In this document: piece by piece, positions 17,352 to 26,542 of the stretch
How the letters are laid out: each line of letters opens with the position of its first letter
How positions within the stretch are numbered: the stretch's first letter is position 1
NCBI RefSeq assembly: GCF_000420545.1
Contig: NZ_ATVD01000003.1
Span: forward strand, 358,370-422,369
From: Arenimonas oryziterrae DSM 21050 = YC6267
Lineage (GTDB): Bacteria > Pseudomonadota > Gammaproteobacteria > Xanthomonadales > Xanthomonadaceae
Direction: 5' to 3'
DNA: 64,000 nucleotides
Program-made: the position numbers and the translations under genes
The notes under the pieces: model-generated
What the model was told of the DNA's origin: nothing
The model's input: only the letters and a program-made list of their open reading frames with translations
Database searches by the model: none

Positions 17352-18068
17352 ATGCGCCGCATTCTGTCCCCGCTGTACGCGCTCACCCTCGGTCTGCTGC
17401 TGACCACGCTCGCCCTGCCGGCCTTCGCCGGTCAGAAGGAAGACGAACGCGCCGCCAACGCCACGCGCGTGCTGGCCGAGATCCTGCGCATTCCCGAGGA
17501 TTCGATTCCGAGCAAGCTGCTGGTCGAGGCGCAGGCGATCGCGGTGATTCCCGACGTGGTCAAGGCCGGCTTCGTCGTCGGCGGTCGCGGCGGCAAGGGC
17601 CTGATCGCGGTGCGCGGCGAAGACGGCACCTGGTCGAACCCGAGCTTCATCCGCCTCGGCGGCGGCAGCATCGGCTTCCAGGCCGGCGTGCAGTCGGCCG
17701 ATGTGATCCTGGTGTTCAAGACCAAGCGTGGCGTCGATTCGATCGTCAACGGCAAGTTCACCCTCGGCGGCGATGCCAGCGTGGCGGCCGGCCCGGTCGG
17801 ACGCAGCGCCCAGGCCAGCACCGACGAGCAGCTCAAGGCCGAGATCTACAGCTATTCCCGCGCGCGCGGCCTGTTCGCCGGCGTGTCGATCGACGGCACC
17901 GCGCTGACCATCGACAACAAGGCCAACCAGGCCGTCTACGGCCAGGGCAATACCGCCCGGGCGATCTTCGAGGGCCGCGCCTCGGGCGCGCCGTCCGACG
18001 CCGTGGTCGCGTTCCGCGACCGCCTCGAGGAAAGCACCCTCAAGCAGCCGGAAAACCCCGCGAAATAA
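17352..18068 (+). CDS. Periplasmic SYLF/Ysc84-domain lipid-binding protein
   Basis: 238 aa. It has a Sec signal peptide (cleavage about ALPAFA-GQ), then a full SYLF domain: KLLVEAQAIAVIPDVVKAGF, GGRGGKGLI, SFIRLGGGSIGFQAGVQSAD and VAAGPVGRSAQA. In bacteria this domain occurs in exported proteins of unknown role; in eukaryotes it binds phosphoinositides. The ATG follows CTGGAGACCCCCC. A GC-rich hairpin with a T-rich tail follows the stop. Confidence 0.88.
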   Translation: MRRILSPLYALTLGLLLTTLALPAFAGQKEDERAANATRVLAEILRIPEDSIPSKLLVEAQAIAVIPDVVKAGFVVGGRGGKGLIAVRGEDGTWSNPSFIRLGGGSIGFQAGVQSADVILVFKTKRGVDSIVNGKFTLGGDASVAAGPVGRSAQASTDEQLKAEIYSYSRARGLFAGVSIDGTALTIDNKANQAVYGQGNTARAIFEGRASGAPSDAVVAFRDRLEESTLKQPENPAK

Positions 18069-18069
18069 G

Positions 18070-18095
18070 CCGCAGCGCACGCGCTGCGGTATTCT
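18070..18095 (+). terminator. Hairpin after SYLF gene, overlapping possible tatA promoter
   Basis: Inverted repeat CCGCAGCG-CACG-CGCTGCGG (18070-18089) is followed by TATTCTTGT, a short T-rich tail. It starts 1 bp after the SYLF stop. TATTCT (18090-18095) could also be the -10 of a tatA promoter, so the site may both end one unit and start the next. Confidence 0.55.
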
Positions 18096-18122
18096 TGTGC
18101 ACTGACTTCTGGAGACGCAGCC

Positions 18123-18317
18123 ATGATCGGCTGGAAAGAATTGCTCATCGTGCTGGTCATCGTGCTGCTGGTGTTCGGCACCAAGCGCCTGTCCAACATC
18201 GGCAAGGACCTGGGCGGCGCCGTGCACGGCTTCAAGAAAGGCATGGCCGGCGAAGACGAGAACAAGCCCAAGGACCCGGCCGATCCCGGCCTGCGCGACG
18301 ACTCGCGCAAAGACTGA
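18123..18317 (+). CDS. tatA: Twin-arginine translocase subunit TatA
   Basis: Pore-forming component of the Tat system that exports folded proteins across the inner membrane. 64 aa, short for TatA but with the full pattern: one N-terminal membrane helix ([13 protein letters not shown]), the FG hinge (FGTKRL), amphipathic helix [19 protein letters not shown] and an acidic disordered tail. Shine-Dalgarno TGGAGA is 9 nt upstream. First gene of tatABC. Confidence 0.95.
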   Translation: MIGWKELLIVLVIVLLVFGTKRLSNIGKDLGGAVHGFKKGMAGEDENKPKDPADPGLRDDSRKD

Positions 18318-18341
18318 TCGCGCGCGCCGGCGGAACGCCCG

Positions 18342-18674
18342 ATGTTCGACGTCGGCCCCATCGAAATCCTCATCGTCGCGATCGTCGCCTTGGTCGTGCT
18401 CGGTCCCGAGCGCTTGCCCAAGGCCGCGCGTCTGGCCGGCCTGTGGGTGCGCAAGGCACGCGCCCAGTGGTACAGCGTCAAGGCCGAACTCGAACGCGAG
18501 CTGGCTGCGGAAGAACTGCAGCGCAGCCTGAAGAATCCGCTCGATGGACTCGCGCCCGAACTCGAGCAGATGCAGCAGCAGTTGCGTGACACCGCGGCGC
18601 CGCTCGCGCAGATCGCGACTCCGACCGAGACGCCGCCGCCGGCATCCGCATCCAGCGACAGCGACGCGCGATGA
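18342..18674 (+). CDS. tatB: Sec-independent translocase subunit TatB
   Basis: Forms the substrate receptor with TatC. 110 aa, starting MFDVGPIEILIV. It has a single membrane helix, a conserved Glu in IEILI, the hinge LGPERLP, then a long amphipathic helix (AARLAGLWVRKARAQWYSVK) and a Pro/Ala-rich tail. It overlaps tatC by 4 nt (ATGA, 18671-18674). Confidence 0.94.
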   Translation: MFDVGPIEILIVAIVALVVLGPERLPKAARLAGLWVRKARAQWYSVKAELERELAAEELQRSLKNPLDGLAPELEQMQQQLRDTAAPLAQIATPTETPPPASASSDSDAR

Positions 18675-19423
18675 GCGATCCGGCCGAACGCGGCGAAGAA
18701 AGCCTGATCAGCCACCTGCTGGAGCTGCGTTCGCGTCTGCTGCGCGCGCTGATGGCGGTGATGCTGGTGTTCCTCGGCCTGCTGCCGTTCGCGGACCGGC
18801 TCTACACCTGGCTCGCCGCGCCGATGATCCAGAGCCTGCCCAAGGGCGACGAACTGGTCGCGACCGGCATCCTGTCGCCGTTTTCGGTGCCGCTGACGCT
18901 GGCGTTTTTCACCGCGATCATGCTCGCGATGCCCTTCGTGCTGTACCAGCTGTGGGCCTTCGTCGCGCCGGGCCTGTACCAGCACGAGAAAAAACTCGCG
19001 CGACCGCTGCTGGTGTCCGCGACGGCGCTGTTCTACATCGGCTGCGCATTCACCTACTACCTGCTGCTGCCGGTGATGCTCAATTATCTCGGTACGACCG
19101 CCCCCGAAGGCGTGCGCCGCCTGCCCGATATTTCCAGTTATCTCGATTTCGCGGCGGTGATGTTCATCGCCGGCGGCCTGAGTTTCGAAGTGCCGGTGGC
19201 CGTGCTGGTCACGGTGATCCTGGGCTGGGTCACGCCGGCGCAGCTGGCGGAGTGGCGCGGTTATGTGATCGTCGCGATCTTCATCATCGCCGCGATCATC
19301 ACGCCGCCCGACGGCCTGTCGCAGGTCATGCTCGCCGTGCCGATGTGCCTGCTGTACGAAGTCGGCATCCTGCTGGCGCGGATGTTGCGGCGGCGCGCCG
19401 ATCGCGCCGCGACGCAGGAATGA
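18671..19423 (+). CDS. tatC: Sec-independent translocase subunit TatC
   Basis: Polytopic receptor that binds twin-arginine signal peptides. 250 aa with six predicted membrane segments. Conserved features are LISHLLELRSRL at the N-terminus, LSPFSVPL in the first periplasmic loop, FVAPGLYQHEKK and the ITPPDGLSQ segment before the last helices. It is coupled to both neighbours through 4-nt overlaps, upstream to tatB and downstream to the RDD gene. Confidence 0.96.
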   Translation: MSDPAERGEESLISHLLELRSRLLRALMAVMLVFLGLLPFADRLYTWLAAPMIQSLPKGDELVATGILSPFSVPLTLAFFTAIMLAMPFVLYQLWAFVAPGLYQHEKKLARPLLVSATALFYIGCAFTYYLLLPVMLNYLGTTAPEGVRRLPDISSYLDFAAVMFIAGGLSFEVPVAVLVTVILGWVTPAQLAEWRGYVIVAIFIIAAIITPPDGLSQVMLAVPMCLLYEVGILLARMLRRRADRAATQE

Positions 19424-20067
19424 ACCCGCCGCCGGTGTCGCCGGCCGGTTTCTGGAAACGCTACGTCGCCTACAGCATCGATGTGCTGCTGCTGTCCTTC
19501 GTCTGCCAGCTGGTGCTGACGATCGTGTTCGCGATCATGGGCCTGAACGACGACAGCCTGGTGCCGCGATTGCTGGCGATGGCCGCCGATCCCGAGGCGC
19601 TCGATACCGACGCCGCGCTGTCCCTGCTGACCGGCCTGTGGCCGCTGCTGTGGCGCATGAGCTGGATTTCCACGCTCGTGTACGCGCTGATCGCGGGCGT
19701 CTATTTCGTTGGCATGGAGAGTTCGGCCTGGCGCGCCTCGCTGGGTAAGCGCCTGCTGGGTCTGGTGGTGCTCGACGGGCAAGGCCAGGCGCTGACGCCG
19801 TGGCGCGCGGCGGCACGGTTTTTCGCGGCGGCGCTGTCCTGGCTCACGCTCAATCTCGGTCATGCGCTGGCGGCATGGACGCCATCCAAACGTGCCCTGC
19901 ACGATTTCGTGGCCGGCACGCGCGTCGAGCACGCGAATCCGACGCAGACCACGATGCCAGCTTGGGCCTGGGCGTTTCTCGGGCTGCAGGCCCTGCTGCT
20001 GTTCGGCACGGTGATCGTGTTGTCGGTCGCACTGGCGCTGTGGCTGACCGCCGTCGGACTGGTCTGA
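19420..20067 (+). CDS. RDD-family membrane protein
   Basis: 215 aa inner-membrane protein with four predicted membrane segments. The RDD pattern is recognisable: GFWKRYVAYSIDVLLLSF with Arg and Asp in the first helix, then SLGKRLLGLVVLDGQG and KRALHDFVAGTRV. The function of the family is largely unknown; some members affect Na+/H+ balance. Its ATG overlaps the tatC stop (ATGA), making it a fourth gene of the tat operon. Confidence 0.88.
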   Translation: MNPPPVSPAGFWKRYVAYSIDVLLLSFVCQLVLTIVFAIMGLNDDSLVPRLLAMAADPEALDTDAALSLLTGLWPLLWRMSWISTLVYALIAGVYFVGMESSAWRASLGKRLLGLVVLDGQGQALTPWRAAARFFAAALSWLTLNLGHALAAWTPSKRALHDFVAGTRVEHANPTQTTMPAWAWAFLGLQALLLFGTVIVLSVALALWLTAVGLV

Positions 20068-20076
20068 GAGTCCCGT

Positions 20077-20901
20077 TCAGGCTTCGATCTCGGTCACCGG
20101 TGCCGGTGGGGCTTCGGACACCGCGAAGACATCGCGCCAGGCCTGATACATCACCAGGCTGTCGAGCGCGAACATCAGGCCGACCGCGCTGACGAACACC
20201 AGCAGCTGCAGCAGACTGCCCAAGGCCGGACTGGCGGCGGCGAGCACGCCGGCCAGCGTCAGCGGCACCAGCAACAGGCCGCTGAAGAGCAAGACGAGCA
20301 GCACCTGGCAGGCGAGATTGATCAGCAAGGCACCGAGATTGGCCAGCACCGCCGAAAACGCCTCGCGCAGGGCGACGCTGCCGGAGACCTCGTCGAGCAT
20401 CGTGCGCGGCACCGCGAACAGCAGCAGCCAGTTCACCAGCACGCTCGCCGGCCCGAGCACGAGCAACAGGCGCGGCAGTTTCGCGGCGACGGCGGCAGCC
20501 AGCGCCGGGTCGAGTTTTTCCGGTGTTGGCGTGCTGCGCAGCGCCTCGAAGAATTCCGGGCCCAGCGTGGCGACCACGACCATCACCGCCAGCAGCGCGA
20601 AACCGAGCTTGAGCAGGGCCGCCGGCAACAACCGGCGCAAAGCCCCGGGGCGAACGAACGCGGCGAACAACAGGCCCAGCCGGACCGGACCACGCTGCGC
20701 CTGCACCTGCGCGGACACGACCAGGCCGCCATAGAAAAACGTCAGCAACAGGCCAGTCACCAGGCTCACGACGGGCATCACGCTGAGCAGGGCCAGCCAC
20801 AGGCACACGCCGATGAAAGGCAGCGGGCGAGGTGCAAGCGACGCCAGGCCATCGATGATCCACGCCGCGCCGCGACCGGCGCCCACCTTGCGAAACCCCA
20901 T
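20077..20901 (-). CDS. BPSS1780-type integral membrane protein
   Basis: 274 aa with about six hydrophobic segments and no catalytic motif. The N-terminal pattern RKVGAGRGAAWIIDGLASL followed by repeated long helices matches the uncharacterised BPSS1780 family common in Xanthomonads and Burkholderia. It converges with the RDD gene (9 bp between stops) and lies 14 bp downstream of the amidotransferase gene on the same strand. Confidence 0.75.
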   Translation of the reverse strand: MGFRKVGAGRGAAWIIDGLASLAPRPLPFIGVCLWLALLSVMPVVSLVTGLLLTFFYGGLVVSAQVQAQRGPVRLGLLFAAFVRPGALRRLLPAALLKLGFALLAVMVVVATLGPEFFEALRSTPTPEKLDPALAAAVAAKLPRLLLVLGPASVLVNWLLLFAVPRTMLDEVSGSVALREAFSAVLANLGALLINLACQVLLVLLFSGLLLVPLTLAGVLAAASPALGSLLQLLVFVSAVGLMFALDSLVMYQAWRDVFAVSEAPPAPVTEIEA

Positions 20902-20915
20902 GGATCGTCCTTGAT

Positions 20916-21632
20916 TCAGCCGCGCTTGCGCGTGTGATGGATGAAACGCTTGAGCACGCGCCGCGCCATCGGCGCCGGATGCACCGATTGCAACAAATGC
21001 TGGTGACTGGTGCCCTCGCTGACCAGGGCCTCGCGCCGTGCGTGGATATAGCGGCGCATGAGCCAGGCGCTGAACTCGGGATGGAACTGCACGCCCCAGA
21101 CCGATTCCTTCCACCGGAACGCCTGGCAATCGTCGAGATCCGAACGCGCCAGTACCGCCGCTTCCGCTGGCGGCGCGAGCACGGTCTGCCGATGCGTGGC
21201 CTGCGCGGCGAAACTCGCCGGCAATCCGGCGAACAGGGGATCGGTCGCGGCCGCGGGTTCCAGCCGTACGGGCACCGTGCCCATTTCGCGGCCGCGCGGG
21301 TTGTAGTCGACCTTGCCGCCGAGCGCATGCGCGAGCAGCTGATGGCCGTAACAAATGCCGAACAGCGGTTTGCCCGCTTCGGCGGCCGCACGCAACCAAT
21401 CGGCGCTGCGTTCGCTCCAGTCTTCGCGATCGCTGACCATCGCGCCCGAGCCGGTGATCATCACGCCGGCATAGTCCTTGGCATCGGGCAGGGATTCGCC
21501 GTGGGCGACGTCGCAATGGCGGACCTCGCGACCGTGCAGGCCGGCGGCGACACGGATCCAGTGACCGAAGCTGCCATGCCGCCGCAACGGGTCGAGCGGA
21601 CGACCGGTCTCCAGGATCAGGAAGGGCTTCAT
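20916..21632 (-). CDS. Class I glutamine amidotransferase-like protein
   Basis: 238 aa. The triad of class I GATases is present: Cys94 in FGICYGHQ, and His184 and Glu186 in GVQFHPEF. The GSGAM oxyanion strand is at residues 61-65. As a free-standing domain it could be a GuaA-like or gamma-glutamyl hydrolase-like enzyme; no synthase partner is adjacent. The ATG at 21632 begins MKPFLILETG; a GTG at 21692 would add 20 non-conserved residues and overlap the glyQ promoter. It is divergent from glyQ. Confidence 0.87.
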   Translation of the reverse strand: MKPFLILETGRPLDPLRRHGSFGHWIRVAAGLHGREVRHCDVAHGESLPDAKDYAGVMITGSGAMVSDREDWSERSADWLRAAAEAGKPLFGICYGHQLLAHALGGKVDYNPRGREMGTVPVRLEPAAATDPLFAGLPASFAAQATHRQTVLAPPAEAAVLARSDLDDCQAFRWKESVWGVQFHPEFSAWLMRRYIHARREALVSEGTSHQHLLQSVHPAPMARRVLKRFIHHTRKRG

Positions 21633-21668
21633 CGGGGGCGGAAAACTAGAAGGGGCGCGGTTCGTAGC

Positions 21669-21674
21669 TATACT
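21669..21674 (+). promoter_or_regulatory. Probable glyQ promoter -10
   Basis: TATACT at 21669-21674, with GTAGC just before it, matches the consensus -10 at five of six bases. It lies 48 bp before the glyQ ATG. No convincing -35 was found. The leader has no T-box-like structure. Confidence 0.5.
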
Positions 21675-21721
21675 AACCCTCTTTGCTTCCACGCTTCATT
21701 CCTACCGGCGGTTTTCACTTC

Positions 21722-22627
21722 ATGACGGCACCGACCTTCCAGGAACTCATCCTCCGGCTCAACCAGTTCTGGGCCGCGCAAGGCTGTGTCCTGATCCAGC
21801 CGCTCGACCTCGAAGTCGGCGCGGGCACCTTCCATCCGGCGACCTTCCTGCGTGCGCTGGGCCCCGAGCCGTGGAACGCCGCCTACGTGCAGCCCTGCCG
21901 TCGGCCCACCGACGGCCGCTACGGCGAAAATCCGAACCGCCTGCAGCGCTATTACCAGTACCAGGTGGTGATGAAGCCCAATCCGGTGAACCTGCAGGAG
22001 CTGTACCTCGAGTCGCTGAAGGCGCTCGGTGTGGACCCGCTCGTGCACGACCTGCGCTTTGTCGAGGACAACTGGGAATCGCCGACGCTGGGTGCCTGGG
22101 GTCTGGGCTGGGAAGTCTGGCTCAACGGCATGGAAGTCACCCAGTTCACCTATTTCCAGCAGGCCGGCGGCCTCGAATGCCGGCCGGTGACGGGCGAGAT
22201 CACCTACGGTCTCGAACGCCTCGCGATGTACCTGCAGAATGTCGACAACGTCTTCGACCTGGTGTGGACGGTCGGTCCGCAGGGGCCGGTGACCTATCGC
22301 GACGTGTACCACCAGAACGAGGTCGAACAATCGACCTACAATTTCGAACACGCCGACGTCGCCGAGCTGCTGCACCGCTTCGACGCCTGCGAAAAGGAAG
22401 CGCTGAAGCTGGTCGAGCTCGGTCTGCCGCTGCCCGCCTACGAGCAGGTCTGCAAGGCCTCGCACAGCTTCAACCTGCTCGATGCGCGCCGCGCGATTTC
22501 GGTGACCGAACGCCAGCGCTACATCCTGCGCGTGCGCACCCTGTCGCGGGCGGTGGCCGAGGCTTACTTCGCACAACGTGAGAAGTTGGGCTTTCCGAAT
22601 CTGAAGAAAGCCGCAGTACCGGCCTGA
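21722..22627 (+). CDS. glyQ: Glycyl-tRNA synthetase alpha subunit
   Basis: Catalytic subunit of the alpha2beta2 glycyl-tRNA synthetase, forming glycyl-adenylate. 301 aa, the usual length. It starts [20 protein letters not shown] and contains the family blocks [32 protein letters not shown] class II core and [14 protein letters not shown] motif 3 (here [15 protein letters not shown]). glyS follows after an unusually long 137-bp spacer. Confidence 0.97.
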   Translation: MTAPTFQELILRLNQFWAAQGCVLIQPLDLEVGAGTFHPATFLRALGPEPWNAAYVQPCRRPTDGRYGENPNRLQRYYQYQVVMKPNPVNLQELYLESLKALGVDPLVHDLRFVEDNWESPTLGAWGLGWEVWLNGMEVTQFTYFQQAGGLECRPVTGEITYGLERLAMYLQNVDNVFDLVWTVGPQGPVTYRDVYHQNEVEQSTYNFEHADVAELLHRFDACEKEALKLVELGLPLPAYEQVCKASHSFNLLDARRAISVTERQRYILRVRTLSRAVAEAYFAQREKLGFPNLKKAAVPA

Positions 22628-22764
22628 GGGCCGGCGGGGTCGTCCTCCTGCCGTCGCGGCGGGGGGATAACAAGGGGAGCGGGGCTGCCGGCATGCCGGA
22701 CAGGGCCGCTGCGGGAATCACCCGTTTCCGGGGAGGAGACGGGAACATCGATGCGAGGATCGTC

Positions 22765-24879
22765 ATGCTCGACGCCAAACCGTTGTTGATCGAGATCGGT
22801 ACCGAGGAACTGCCGCCCAAGGCCCTGCCCGAACTCGCGCAGGCGTTCTTCGACGGCGTGACCAAGGGTTTGGCCAGCCGGCATGTGAAATTCGAGACCG
22901 CGGACGGTTTCGCCGATGCGCGTCCGCTGTACTCGCCGCGCCGCCTGGCGGTGCTGTTGCCCAAGGTCGCGCTGACCCAGCCGACGCAGTACAGCGAGGT
23001 GCTCGGCCCGTACAGCAATGTCGCGCTCGACGAAAAAGGCCTGCCGACGGCGGCCCTGCAGGGCTTCGCGCAGAAGAACGGCATGAGCGTCGAACAACTC
23101 GGCCGCACCACCGACGCCAAGGGCGCGCGCTTCGTCGCGCGTCATACGCGCCAGGGCGCGACGACGCGGGAATTGTTGCCCGAGATCGTTGCCGAGGCGA
23201 TCAAGGCGCTGCCCGTGCCCAAGCCGATGCGCTGGGGCGACAGCGACATCAGTTTCGTGCGTCCCGCGCACTGGCTGCTGATCATGCTCGGCCGCGATGT
23301 CTGCGACGGCAACGTGCTCGGACTGAAAGCCGATCGCATGAGCCGCGGCCATCGTTTCCATCACGACAAGCCGATCTGGATCAACGAGGCCGGCGATTAT
23401 CTGGACGTGTTGCGCGACGCGCGCGTGCTCGTCGACCCGGTCGAACGCCGCAAGCGCGTGCGCAGTGAGATCGAACGCGCCGCCAAGGAAGCCGACGGCG
23501 TCGCCCGCATTCCCGAAGCCCTGCTCGAAGAAGTGAATTGCCTGGTCGAGTGGCCGCGCGCGGTGCTGTGCGGTTTCGAGCCGGCATTCCTGCGCGTGCC
23601 GCAGGAAGCGCTGATCTCGACAATGGAATCGAACCAGAAATTCTTCCCGGTGCTCAATCGCGAACACCGTCTGACCGAACGCTTCATCGGCATCGCCAAC
23701 ATCGAGTCGACCGACGAGAACGAGATTCGCCAGGGTTACGAGCGCGTGATCCGTCCGCGCTTCGCCGACGCGCAGTTCTTCTTCGACGCCGACCGCAAGC
23801 AAGGTCTCAAGGCGATGGCCGAAGGCCTGGCCGCAGTCACCTACCAGCAGAAGCTCGGTTCCTACGCCGACAAGACCCGGCGCGTGGCCGCGCTCGCGGT
23901 GGCGATCGCGCAGCAGATCGGTGTCGACGTCGACTACGCGCAGCGCGCGGCCCTGCTGTCCAAGGCCGACCTGCAATCGCGTCTGGTCGGCGAATTCCCC
24001 GACCTGCAGGGCATCGCCGGTCGCTACTACGCCAGCGCTGCCGGCGAGCCGGGCGAAGTCGCCGATGCGATCGATCATGCCTACATGCCGCGCTTCGCCG
24101 GCGACCAGATCGCGCCGACCAAGCTCGGCCAGGTGCTGGCGATCGCCGAGCGTCTGGACACGATTGCCGGCGGGTTCGCCGCCGGGCTCAAGCCGACCGG
24201 CAACAAGGATCCGTTCGCGTTGCGGCGCAATGCGCTGGCACTGGCGCGCACGGTGATCGAAGGCGAACACGACCTGTCGCTCTCGCACTACCTGGGCCTG
24301 GCCCTGGCGCAGTTGCCGACCGGACTGACCGCGGACGCGAACGAAATCATCGGCTTCGTCATCGAGCGCCTGCGCAGCTACTACACCGACCAGGGCTTCA
24401 CGACGCTGCAGTTCGATGCGGTCGCGGCCGACGGCGCGGCGGCCTCGGTGTCGATGCTCGACTTCGATCGTCGCCTCAAGGCGGTGAAGGAATTCATGCG
24501 TCTGCGCGAAGCCAGCGCACTCGCCGCCGCGAACAAGCGCATCCGCAACATCCTGCGCAAGACCGAGGACGCGATTCCCGAACACGTCAACGCGGCCTTG
24601 CTGGCCGAGCCGGCCGAGCGCCTGCTCAACGATGCGCTCAATGCCGCCGTCGCCGATACCGATCCGCTGCTGGCCGATCGCGATTATGTCGGCGTGTTCA
24701 AGCGCCTGGCCGATCTGCGCTCGCCGGTCGATGCCTTCTTCGACGGCGTGATGGTCATGGACAAGGACGCTGCCGTGCGCGGCAACCGTCTGGCCCTGCT
24801 GCGTCGCGTGGCCGATCGTTTCGCCAGCGTGGCGGCGATCGAACATCTCGCGACGGGCGCCGAACCGCAGGTCGCATGA
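22765..24879 (+). CDS. glyS: Glycyl-tRNA synthetase beta subunit
   Basis: tRNA-binding subunit of GlyRS. 704 aa (E. coli 689). It starts MLDAKPLLIEIGTEELPPKAL. Family blocks SPRRLAVLL, PKPMRWGD, ESNQKFFPVLN and the HD-like/anticodon-binding C-terminus (GLKPTGNKDPFALRR, DGVMVMDKD) are intact. GAGGAT lies 6 nt before the ATG. The sulfotransferase gene starts 25 bp after the stop. Confidence 0.97.
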   Translation: MLDAKPLLIEIGTEELPPKALPELAQAFFDGVTKGLASRHVKFETADGFADARPLYSPRRLAVLLPKVALTQPTQYSEVLGPYSNVALDEKGLPTAALQGFAQKNGMSVEQLGRTTDAKGARFVARHTRQGATTRELLPEIVAEAIKALPVPKPMRWGDSDISFVRPAHWLLIMLGRDVCDGNVLGLKADRMSRGHRFHHDKPIWINEAGDYLDVLRDARVLVDPVERRKRVRSEIERAAKEADGVARIPEALLEEVNCLVEWPRAVLCGFEPAFLRVPQEALISTMESNQKFFPVLNREHRLTERFIGIANIESTDENEIRQGYERVIRPRFADAQFFFDADRKQGLKAMAEGLAAVTYQQKLGSYADKTRRVAALAVAIAQQIGVDVDYAQRAALLSKADLQSRLVGEFPDLQGIAGRYYASAAGEPGEVADAIDHAYMPRFAGDQIAPTKLGQVLAIAERLDTIAGGFAAGLKPTGNKDPFALRRNALALARTVIEGEHDLSLSHYLGLALAQLPTGLTADANEIIGFVIERLRSYYTDQGFTTLQFDAVAADGAAASVSMLDFDRRLKAVKEFMRLREASALAAANKRIRNILRKTEDAIPEHVNAALLAEPAERLLNDALNAAVADTDPLLADRDYVGVFKRLADLRSPVDAFFDGVMVMDKDAAVRGNRLALLRRVADRFASVAAIEHLATGAEPQVA

Positions 24880-24904
24880 TCGCGGGACGGACCGCGCCGG
24901 CGCG

Positions 24905-26464
24905 ATGACTCCGAACGAACTCGCGCTCTGGAACGAAGGCCAGCAGCATATCGTCGACGGCCGCCTGCCAGCTGCGCAGGCGGCGTTCGAGTCCCTGCTG
25001 GAAAGCAATCCCTGGCTGGTGCCCGCGCGCCTGCTGCTGGCCAGCGTATTCCTCGCCCAGGGCCGCGTGCGCGCAGGCGCGGAGCAAGCCAAGTTCGCCG
25101 CGTTCGCGCTGCCCGATGACGCCGACACGATCCATCGGGTCGCGCAATGCCTGGTACGCGTCGGCGAAACCAATGCCGCACGCGCCTGCCTGCAACATCC
25201 GGAAGTGGCGCGCACGCGCAATGCGCCCGCGCTCGCGGCCCTGGCGCATATCTGCCAGGCGCTGGGTCTGCACGCGCCCGCGCTGGCGATGATGGACCGC
25301 GCGAAAGCGCTGGGTTACGACACGGCCGATTTCCGCTACTTCCGCGCCATCCAGTTGCAGTTCAATGGCCGTCTCGCCGAGGCCGAAGCCGAGATGGAAG
25401 CCTGTCTGAAGCAAGGGCCTACCTATGGACGCGCATCGCTGACACTGGCGCGTCTGCATCGGCAACGCGAAGACAGCAACCACCTCGATTTCATCCGCGC
25501 GCGGCTGGCCAGCGTGCCGACCGGCACCGAGGATCACGCGGGCTTCGAGTTCGCGCTGTACAAGGAACTCGAAGACCTCGGTCGCCTCGACGAGGCCTGG
25601 GCGGCGCTGCAACGCGCGAACGCGATCATGCACGCGCGCCTGGGCTACGATCCGGCGACGATGCCGCGTCTGGTCGACGGGCTCATCGCGCAGACGCCGC
25701 CGTCGTTCCTCGCCGCGTCCGATCACCGTCTCGATGGCCCGGTGCCGATCTTCATCGTCGGCATGCCGCGCTCGGGCACGACCTTGCTCGAGCGCATCCT
25801 CAGCGGGCATTCGCAGGTCGCATCGGCCGGCGAGCTCGCCGATTTCCCGCGACAACTGCGCTGGGTCGCCGATCAGCACGGTCACGAACTCATCGACGAC
25901 GCGCTGGTCGCGCGCCTGTCCGCGCTCGACTACGCCGAACTCGGGCGCCGTTATCTCGAACAGACGCAATGGCGTGCCGAGGGCAAGGCGTTTTTCGTCG
26001 ACAAGTTGCCGGCCAACTACCAGGTCGCGGGACTGATTCGCCGCGCGCTGCCGCAGGCGCGCATCCTGCACATGAGCCGCGAGCCGATGGATGTGTGCTT
26101 CTCGAACTACCGCGCGCTGTTCGGCGACGCGTTCGCGTATAGCTACGACCTGGCGGCGCTGGCGAACCACTACCGGCAGTATCGCCGGCTCATGGCGCAT
26201 TGGCAGATGGCGATGCCCGGCGCGATCCTGGATATCCCGTATCCGCGTCTGGTGCAGGACACCGACGCGATGGCGCGCGAGATCCTGGATTTCTGCGGCC
26301 TGCCCTTCGAGGCGGGCTGCGTGGACACCGGTAGCAATCGCGCCGCCGTGGCCACGCTCAGCAGCGTGCAGGTGCGCGAGCCGATCCATGCGCGCACGCT
26401 CGGCGAATGGCGACGCTACGAACGGCCATTGCAGCCGCTGCAGGATCTGATCGGCGATTTGTAG
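24905..26464 (+). CDS. TPR-repeat sulfotransferase family protein
   Basis: 519 aa in two parts. Residues 1 to about 250 are tetratricopeptide-type helical repeats (GRLPAAQAAFESLLESNPWL, GRLAEAEAEMEACLKQ, GRLDEAWAALQRANAIM). Residues 280-519 are a PAPS-dependent sulfotransferase domain with the 5'-phosphosulfate loop MPRSGTTLLERIL (287-299) and a 3'-phosphate segment SREPMDVCFSNY (about 391-402). There is no signal peptide. The family is thought to sulfate proteins or glycans; TPRs may present a protein acceptor (inference). It follows glyS closely and faces a TonB receptor across a shared terminator. Confidence 0.9.
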   Translation: MTPNELALWNEGQQHIVDGRLPAAQAAFESLLESNPWLVPARLLLASVFLAQGRVRAGAEQAKFAAFALPDDADTIHRVAQCLVRVGETNAARACLQHPEVARTRNAPALAALAHICQALGLHAPALAMMDRAKALGYDTADFRYFRAIQLQFNGRLAEAEAEMEACLKQGPTYGRASLTLARLHRQREDSNHLDFIRARLASVPTGTEDHAGFEFALYKELEDLGRLDEAWAALQRANAIMHARLGYDPATMPRLVDGLIAQTPPSFLAASDHRLDGPVPIFIVGMPRSGTTLLERILSGHSQVASAGELADFPRQLRWVADQHGHELIDDALVARLSALDYAELGRRYLEQTQWRAEGKAFFVDKLPANYQVAGLIRRALPQARILHMSREPMDVCFSNYRALFGDAFAYSYDLAALANHYRQYRRLMAHWQMAMPGAILDIPYPRLVQDTDAMAREILDFCGLPFEAGCVDTGSNRAAVATLSSVQVREPIHARTLGEWRRYERPLQPLQDLIGDL

Positions 26465-26492
26465 GCGATCGCGGCGGCGCGCCGAGCGGCGC

Positions 26493-26521
26493 AAAAAAAG
26501 GGCCGGCGAATGCCGGCCCTT
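26493..26521. terminator. Bidirectional intrinsic terminator
   Basis: Seven A precede a perfect 8-bp stem GGGCCGGC-GAAT-GCCGGCCC, then TT. Read on the minus strand the stem is followed by seven T, so it mainly terminates the TonB receptor gene, whose stop is about 22 bp away. It may also stop the convergent sulfotransferase transcript. Confidence 0.88.
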
Positions 26522-26542
26522 CGTTGTCACTGACCTCGCCGC

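Noticed and set aside
21675..21721. T-box leader before glyQ
   Set aside because: The leader is under 50 nt and has no specifier or antiterminator; T-boxes are mainly Gram-positive.
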